A stretch of DNA of 64,000 nt from Mimachlamys varia (taxonomy: Eukaryota > Mollusca > Bivalvia > Pectinida > Pectinidae). The notes under the pieces are model-generated. The model had not been told where the DNA came from and made no database searches. It was given only the letters and a program-made list of their open reading frames with translations. Each line of letters starts with the position of its first letter. The stretch's first letter is position 1. Shown here piece after piece: positions 61,701 to 64,000 of the stretch. A program made the translations under genes and the position numbers. Location of the stretch: positions 31,618,229 through 31,682,228 of the forward strand of contig OX392533.1 in assembly GCA_947623455.1 (NCBI GenBank), read 5' to 3'.

Positions 61701-62401
61701 GTTGTTGGGAATGTTTGCATTCTTTTATTTTACATGAAACATAATTAAATCTTAGAACTTGATTTAGATCGAGTTGAACCGTTCATATTCTACACAAGGT
61801 GAGCAGGTGTCATATGTAGCTTAACAGTCTTGTTGATTGATACCAAATTTTACTAATTCGATAAATTAAATCCACAAGCTGTTTAATGGATGAACAATAT
61901 AGATAGCGTCAAATTGTATATATGTTGTGTGGTAATTGAGTTTTAGGCCCATTTCGTCCGTGACAATTAGTAAAAATAAATCAATATCAACGTCCACAAA
62001 TGCAGGTTGAGAGAAACGCGTTCTTAATTGGAAGACCAAGTATCCAGCATAAATTCGTCATTTGCATATTCCAATGTACATGTGTATCTTTTTTGTTTAA
62101 AAAGTATACATCCAAGTGAGGAATATTCAAAATTAATTAAAGAAATCACGCTGATTGGAAGAACAAGTATCCAGTATAAATTCGCCATTTGCATATTCCA
62201 ATGTACATGTGTATCTTTTTTGTTTAAAAAGTATACATCCAAGTGAGGAATATACAAAATTAAAAAATGAAATCACGCAGATGCATATTTAAAATGAATC
62301 CACTCACCGGAGGATGTTTGACGTACTACTCGAGTATGGCGCCTGACTTTCAAGGCATTTGCGCTCACCAAACACAATGCAAGTACTACCAGGACCCTCA
62401 T
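37596..62401 (-). CDS. secreted VWC/ShKT multidomain matrix protein with TYPSG repeats (17-exon gene model)
   Basis: Whole-gene model on the minus strand, ATG at 62401 to stop at 37596. I joined 17 exons by splice consensus and phase: 94, 118, 137, 54, 111, 18, 99, 27, 21, 114, 45, 618, 798, 117, 126, 112 and 130 nt, giving 2739 nt or 912 residues with no internal stop. Order: signal peptide (1-16), VWC (about 34-100), Gly-rich linker, ShKT (136-172), Gly/Ser/Thr linkers, ShKT (228-264), nine-residue repeats (287-484), twelve-residue repeats (488-735), ShKT (753-789), Gly-rich linker, VWC (833-902). All introns are phase 1 except the one inside each VWC (phase 2). The modules and signal peptide imply secretion to an extracellular matrix. 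A byssus, shell or adhesive role is inference. Extra exons in long introns, and the exact end of exon 11, are uncertain. Confidence 0.85.
38553..38664 (-). CDS. exon 16: first half of VWC-2
   Basis: Acceptor tatttgcag|G, donor CT|GTGAGT (phase 2). Encodes [19 protein letters not shown], then [16 protein letters not shown]. The G-C-x-Y-x-G-x-x-Y-x-x-G-x-x-W pattern is typical of VWC modules. It is a close paralogue of exon 2, with the same exon boundaries. Confidence 0.9.
39692..39817 (-). CDS. exon 15: Gly/Ser/Thr-rich linker
   Basis: Acceptor gtcgtcaatag|G, donor G|GTGAGT. Encodes [19 protein letters not shown] and [15 protein letters not shown]. Low complexity and flexible, with two adjacent tyrosines. 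Phase 1 at both ends. Confidence 0.85.
40478..40594 (-). CDS. exon 14: ShKT domain 3
   Basis: Acceptor tacttccag|G, donor G|GTAAGT. Encodes [19 protein letters not shown] and [16 protein letters not shown], with the six cysteines of a ShKT fold. Very like exon 10. In this context a structural extracellular module, not evidence of a toxin. Confidence 0.9.
40680..40882 (+). repeat. dispersed mollusc-type repeat in intron 13
   Basis: actagaaatgtctgcgagac, gatgcccacgatcccc, caaagtttgatgacaatcgg, then ggacggacatggg and a poly(C) run before atttcatgacgggggc. A familiar bivalve repeat type (from memory), antisense to the gene. Confidence 0.5.
40883..42414. other. rest of intron 13, nothing recognised
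   Basis: AT-rich; short ORFs only. Confidence 0.4.
42415..43212 (-). CDS. exon 13: twelve-residue Tyr/Gly/Thr repeats
   Basis: 798-nt exon, phase 1 at both ends (acceptor ttatcaaaag|G, donor G|GTAGGT). Encodes 19 units of [12 protein letters not shown] plus one partial unit, then [15 protein letters not shown] and [10 protein letters not shown]. The 36-bp DNA units are nearly identical, pointing to recent homogenisation or slippage. One tyrosine and one proline per unit in a Gly/Thr chain. Because the unit is a multiple of three and lacks stops, frames on both strands stay open; only this one agrees with flanking exons. The acceptor lacks a good pyrimidine tract. Confidence 0.88.
43213..45272. 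other. intron 12, with a long palindrome
   Basis: AT-rich. Contains the hairpin element at 44297-44453 and nothing else I can name. Confidence 0.5.
44297..44453. mobile_element. long near-perfect hairpin (MITE-like) in intron 12
   Basis: Arms of about 72-78 bases, taaggatta...ttgattttgtttagtttatt...ccaatggagc..., read back as their complement, ending ...aatcctta. The centre cgtaaacgc-gaa-gcgtttacg is itself a perfect stem. Few mismatches, so young. Confidence 0.8.
45273..45890 (-). CDS. exon 12: nine-residue TYPSGTGTG repeats, 22 copies
   Basis: 618-nt exon (acceptor tatatacag|G, donor G|GTATAT), phase 1 at both ends. After GSGGTG it holds exactly 22 units of TYPSGTGTG, then T and the split Gly codon. 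The 27-bp units vary mostly at synonymous positions (cca/cct, gga/ggc). It is related to the 12-residue unit of exon 13 by loss or gain of GGT. The opposite strand carries gggtaagt in most units, a strong splice-donor look-alike, without effect on the sense transcript. Confidence 0.9.
45891..47563. other. intron 11, nothing recognised
   Basis: AT-rich; a short near-palindromic gcgccgaaggcg lies at 46.73 kb. Confidence 0.4.
47564..47608 (-). CDS. exon 11: short Ser/Thr/Gly linker (3' end uncertain)
   Basis: Acceptor aatttcatag|G is good. The frame gives [15 protein letters not shown]. The only phase-1 donor before the sequence loses its Gly/Thr character is ACAG|GTGGAT, which is weak. The open frame runs on ([15 protein letters not shown]...) to 47406, so retention or a different donor is possible. 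Confidence 0.6.
48112..48225 (-). CDS. exon 10: ShKT domain 2
   Basis: Acceptor gttttgtag|G, donor G|GTAAGT. Encodes [19 protein letters not shown] and [16 protein letters not shown]. Six cysteines in ShKT spacing. Shares NCAAYG and VCTD with exon 14, so the two are a recent intragenic duplicate. Confidence 0.9.
48648..48663 (+). repeat. poly(G) run in intron 9
   Basis: Long G homopolymer in an AT-rich intron (C-run on the transcribed strand). Confidence 0.8.
49288..49308 (-). CDS. exon 9: 21-nt microexon
   Basis: Acceptor ccttatttcag|C, donor G|GTAAGT. Encodes PGGASSS with the split codons. Phase 1 at both ends, so it can be skipped without a frame change. Confidence 0.7.
49486..49935 (+). 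pseudogene. RT relic, C-terminal fragment and tail, in intron 8
   Basis: The plus-strand frame to 49770 contains [20 protein letters not shown], which matches the region after the RT domain of the retroelement family at 7 and 11 kb. The tail words tttgctctagtttaatcg and ttttgag follow. Antisense to the host gene. Confidence 0.6.
50435..50461 (-). CDS. exon 8: 27-nt microexon
   Basis: Acceptor tttgtttccag|A, donor C|GTAAGT. Encodes DGGFHLIMN. It resembles the DGTVMIQNG start of exon 4, so both may be linkers of one duplicated type. Confidence 0.7.
50462..52243. other. intron 7, nothing recognised
   Basis: AT-rich. Overlapping ORFs of 90-123 residues on both strands at 50.53-50.97 kb have no recognised motif or splice support. 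Confidence 0.4.
52244..52342 (-). CDS. exon 7: Gly/Ser/Met/Gln repeat linker
   Basis: Acceptor gctgtttgtttag|G, donor G|GTAATT. Encodes three and a half near-identical octads of the form GGSTGGQM, then GGQTGGSGG. The 24-bp units are perfect or nearly so in DNA. Confidence 0.88.
52430..52612 (-). mobile_element. SINE, minus orientation, in intron 6
   Basis: On the minus strand: ctagtggcttaaatgtcc (A box-like), aatcgccaggtaccgcccgt, tgtcatgtccttaaatgac and ggtgttaataggatgtaaa. It shares body and tail with the 26.7 kb SINE but has a diverged head. Same orientation as the host gene. Confidence 0.75.
52953..52970 (-). CDS. exon 6: 18-nt microexon completing ShKT-1
   Basis: Acceptor ttatttacag|G, donor G|GTACGT. 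Its first two bases complete the sixth cysteine of ShKT-1 (T + GT), then GSSMT. If it is skipped, that cysteine codon would change with the next exon start, which is also GT, so Cys is retained. Confidence 0.8.
53802..53912 (-). CDS. exon 5: ShKT domain 1
   Basis: Acceptor gcattgtag|C, donor T|GTAAGT. Encodes [19 protein letters not shown] and [15 protein letters not shown], the sixth Cys being split over the junction. Diverged from exons 10 and 14 but with the same cysteine spacing. Confidence 0.9.
54198..54466. mobile_element. MITE-like inverted repeat in intron 4
   Basis: Arms tactgagtttgttttgtac / gtacaaaacaaactaagta and aattgaaaacttaatttg / caaattaagttttcaatt, with outer aaatgattta / taaatcattt. 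About 270 bp. Confidence 0.7.
54652..54705 (-). CDS. exon 4: short Gly-rich linker
   Basis: Acceptor ctcttccatag|G, donor G|GTACGA. Encodes [17 protein letters not shown]. Phase 1 at both ends. Confidence 0.85.
55711..55847 (-). CDS. exon 3: second half of VWC-1 and start of Gly linker
   Basis: Acceptor ctctaactccag|G, donor G|GTATGC. Encodes [26 protein letters not shown], then [16 protein letters not shown]. The CC...C close is the VWC ending. Confidence 0.9.
56357..56474 (-). CDS. exon 2: first half of VWC-1
   Basis: Acceptor gcggtgttag|G, donor GT|GTAAGT (phase 2). Encodes [20 protein letters not shown], then [16 protein letters not shown]. Paralogue of exon 16 with the same YQQGQTW core. 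Confidence 0.9.
57500..57640 (+). repeat. retroelement tail fragment
   Basis: caggtgttcatttgtactta, ggcgattttaagtttgg and ttgttgacgctta parallel the tail at 7.73-7.85 kb. Confidence 0.45.
59983..60157. mobile_element. pogo/Tigger-like MITE
   Basis: Ends caatgtgaaatcg...cgcgttatctcgaac and ttcgagatactgagttttca-ctg are imperfect inverted copies, resembling the cagtgaaa...tctcgaa termini of Tigger-type elements. Confidence 0.5.
61040..61098 (-). repeat. SINE tail fragment
   Basis: Minus strand aatgactctggctgttaata followed by ggacgtaaaaacaatcaatt, the tail of the 26.7 kb SINE. Confidence 0.7.
62028..62281 (+). repeat. tandem duplication, two units of 127 bp
   Basis: Units 62028-62154 and 62155-62281 both contain agtatccag-ataaattcg, catttgcatattccaatg and aagtatacatccaagtgagg. 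It begins about 30 bases inside intron 1 from the exon 1 donor. Confidence 0.92.
62308..62401 (-). CDS. exon 1: start codon and signal peptide
   Basis: Minus strand. ATG in a good context (gatcgccATGA) starts [16 protein letters not shown], a textbook signal peptide with an A-N-A cleavage site, then [15 protein letters not shown] and one base of a Gly codon. The donor G|GTGAGT is strong and leaves phase 1, which fits exon 2. A KVRR stretch after the signal could be a proprotein cleavage site. An open frame on the other strand covers this exon and is rejected. Confidence 0.85.
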
Positions 62402-63388
62402 GGCGATCGCTTGGTGTCTCTACGATTGCTGAGAGCGGACTCGACGTATCCTCGCTTTTATCATTGGCCTTGTCCTGATAACGGTCAATGCTGTGACGTA
62501 CTTAAACGGACAATCTCTAACATGGTATCATTCCAGATACAACACTGTCGGTATGCATTTACTAAATGGATCGAGGTAAACAGTCAAAACACCCGTCAAA
62601 CACGGCGCGGGATGGATGTCACTGACGTAAGCGGGCTGGTAAAAAAAAGCTTGGGAAGCTTAATACAGCTGAAATGTACTGCCAATCGAGCACTTGTATG
62701 ACAACCTGTTATGTAGATGTTTTTTCAATAAACATTCATATAAAATGTATTTTGTCGAAAAACACGGAAACCGACTAAGAGTGAGCACAACCTACAGTTT
62801 CCGTTGTTGACAAGAGATTGCAATAAGCTTATGCTATCGTGATATTTTGTTGATGGGTGGTACGCTGTTTTGTCAAACAACGAAATATGTAGCTGAAATT
62901 AATATCTATTTGATTGCACTTCATATCAAGTTTGTGACTTTCGGGCGCTATAAATGACAACAAAAAACGACAAGATTATCTCTTAATACACAAAGGTTAT
63001 TCCGGGTGTTTGGTGGGATTTATTTCCTTCTCAGTTGATACTATTTATAGAGGTTAAACAACTATCGTGTTTCTATTATTTACATTAGATAATATATATA
63101 TTTGTTTATAGGAAACCGATTTTAAAGGCTCTAAAGTTGACGCAATAGCGTTAGCCAGATAACACAACACAAATTTACTTTAAGTTAAAGAACTGTTTCT
63201 ACCACAATTTCCGTGGAAACATGTAATTGAAATGGTGTTGCAAAATGTATAAAGCTGTACGCCAAATATTTTATATCGATTCCAAGAACTATTCTATTAT
63301 TTAATATTTCTATAATGTGATAATGTGACCGGGCGAGATGTTTTTTCTGGATGTTTTCTGTATGGTGTTGTATTGATATAGCACTATA
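62402..63388. other. presumed 5' UTR and promoter flank of the matrix gene
   Basis: The first 250-300 bases upstream of the ATG are less AT-rich than the surroundings and contain gcgccgtgtttgacg and a tgacgtaa/ttacgtcagtgac motif (62.62 kb). I see no convincing TATA box at a defined distance. Beyond 62.75 kb it is AT-rich with nothing recognised. Confidence 0.4.
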
Positions 63389-63530
63389 TGGTCGGCATCA
63401 GATCAAGGAGTTACAAGGAGGCAAGTACGCCAGCATACTCAAGCATGTCAAGCATATATACACACTTGTATGCACAAACAACTCATCACGGTACGTTCTT
63501 AAATGACCTAAGCTTGTATCGTTTATGATA
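63389..63530 (+). repeat. SINE-like fragment
   Basis: ggtcggcatcagatcaagg, acaaggaggcaagtacgcca, catgtcaagcatatatacac and acgttcttaaatgacctaag; related pieces at 56.87-56.97 kb and 4.54-4.64 kb. Confidence 0.5.
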
Positions 63531-63625
63531 CGAGGTGGTAGACCCCCCCTGCTGGTGGATATTTTAGTCCCCGAGGTTTGCTGGAGCCTCCGTAGCCACA
63601 GTTATCTCATTCTAAATTCATTTAT

Positions 63626-63820
63626 TAAAGGAGTTTTACGCACCTAGCCAATCTGCGTTTACATTAGTTAGAAAATTTCGATTCCCACCTTTTGGCCCTT
63701 AGCTACACTGACGAGTCTTAAAAGGACGAAAATGCTGTATGACATCCATTTTATCGGCATACTGTATCTATTACTACATTTAAAAGATGCAGCATGTGTG
63801 AGTGTGTTACGTCATCTTAC
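63626..63820 (+). repeat. dispersed repeat family A, copy 3
   Basis: taaaggagttttacgcacct ... gattcccaccttttggccct ... gtcttaaaaggacgaaaatg ... tgtgttacgtcatctta. Same orientation as the copies at 0.74 and 32.73 kb. Confidence 0.75.
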
Positions 63821-64000
63821 AAGGGGCAATTACAGAATATACCCCTATTTCTAGCAACCATGCGCTTTCGCTTACAAGGAGGCAAGTACACAAAAATACC
63901 TGGTCTTATATTTGTTGTTTTCAATAAACCTCTTTATCATGAGAAGGAACTGTATTGTGGGTAGTTTTCCTTTGCCCATTATCAATACAAAAGTGTCGCC

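Larger units (their letters stand above)
56475..62307. other. intron 1 (5.8 kb)
   Basis: Longest intron of the model, AT-rich. It holds retroelement and SINE scraps (56.87-57.0, 57.50-57.64, 61.04-61.10 kb), a Tigger-like MITE (59.98-60.16 kb) and a tandem duplication at its 5' end. I found no further exon but small ones could be missed. Confidence 0.5.

Noticed and set aside
62267..62701. Plus-strand open frame of 144 residues
   Set aside because: No recognised domain; the minus strand has a start codon, signal peptide and a phase-1 donor consistent with the large gene. Not strictly excluded without RNA.

Overview
This is an AT-rich, intron- and transposon-rich animal nuclear sequence, most likely from a bivalve mollusc. 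The clues are a tRNA-derived SINE carrying the tail typical of mollusc/Meta-type SINEs (26.66-26.89 kb, with fragments elsewhere), several dispersed repeats of a kind I know from bivalve genomes, and a secreted protein with the VWC and ShKT modules common in mollusc extracellular matrices. The species cannot be read from the window.

Layout. 0.39-1.31 kb (+): the last two coding exons of a class A GPCR resembling thyrotropin-releasing-hormone receptors, with the rest of the gene off the left edge. 1.3-35 kb: essentially a graveyard of mobile elements. It holds a 3.5 kb foldback structure (2.79-6.30), two decayed Penelope-like or related reverse transcriptase relics (7.0-7.9 and 10.9-11.9), a frameshifted Mutator-like transposase with a C-terminal YqaJ-like piece (13.1-14.9), an L1-type LINE (16.27-23.1) split by a 2.6 kb insertion, a 22-bp minisatellite (23.1-23.6), a Meta-type SINE (26.7) and a miniature LTR retrotransposon with matching LTRs, a tRNA-Leu primer site and a polypurine tract (28.36-30.2).

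35.4-62.4 kb (-): one large gene that ORF length alone hides. I reconstruct 17 coding exons from splice sites and reading phase. They run from a signal-peptide exon at 62.4 kb to a stop at 37.6 kb and predict a 912-residue secreted protein ordered: signal peptide, VWC, Gly-rich linker, ShKT, Gly/Ser/Thr linkers including exons of 18, 27 and 21 nt, ShKT, 22 nine-residue TYPSGTGTG repeats, 20 TYPSG motifs in a twelve-residue array, ShKT, Gly-rich linker, VWC. Nearly all introns are phase 1, so modules can be duplicated or skipped without breaking the frame; the two introns inside the VWC modules are phase 2. A second terminal exon at 35.4 kb, with its own stop and AATAAA, encodes a diverged second half of the last VWC and could be used instead of the 37.6 kb exon. 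The regular tyrosines in a Gly/Thr/Ser chain suggest a secreted structural or adhesive matrix protein (byssus, shell, periostracum or similar). That role is inference.

62.4-64 kb: presumed 5' flank of that gene, then dispersed repeats. I found no bacterial features, CRISPR, rRNA or convincing functional tRNA.
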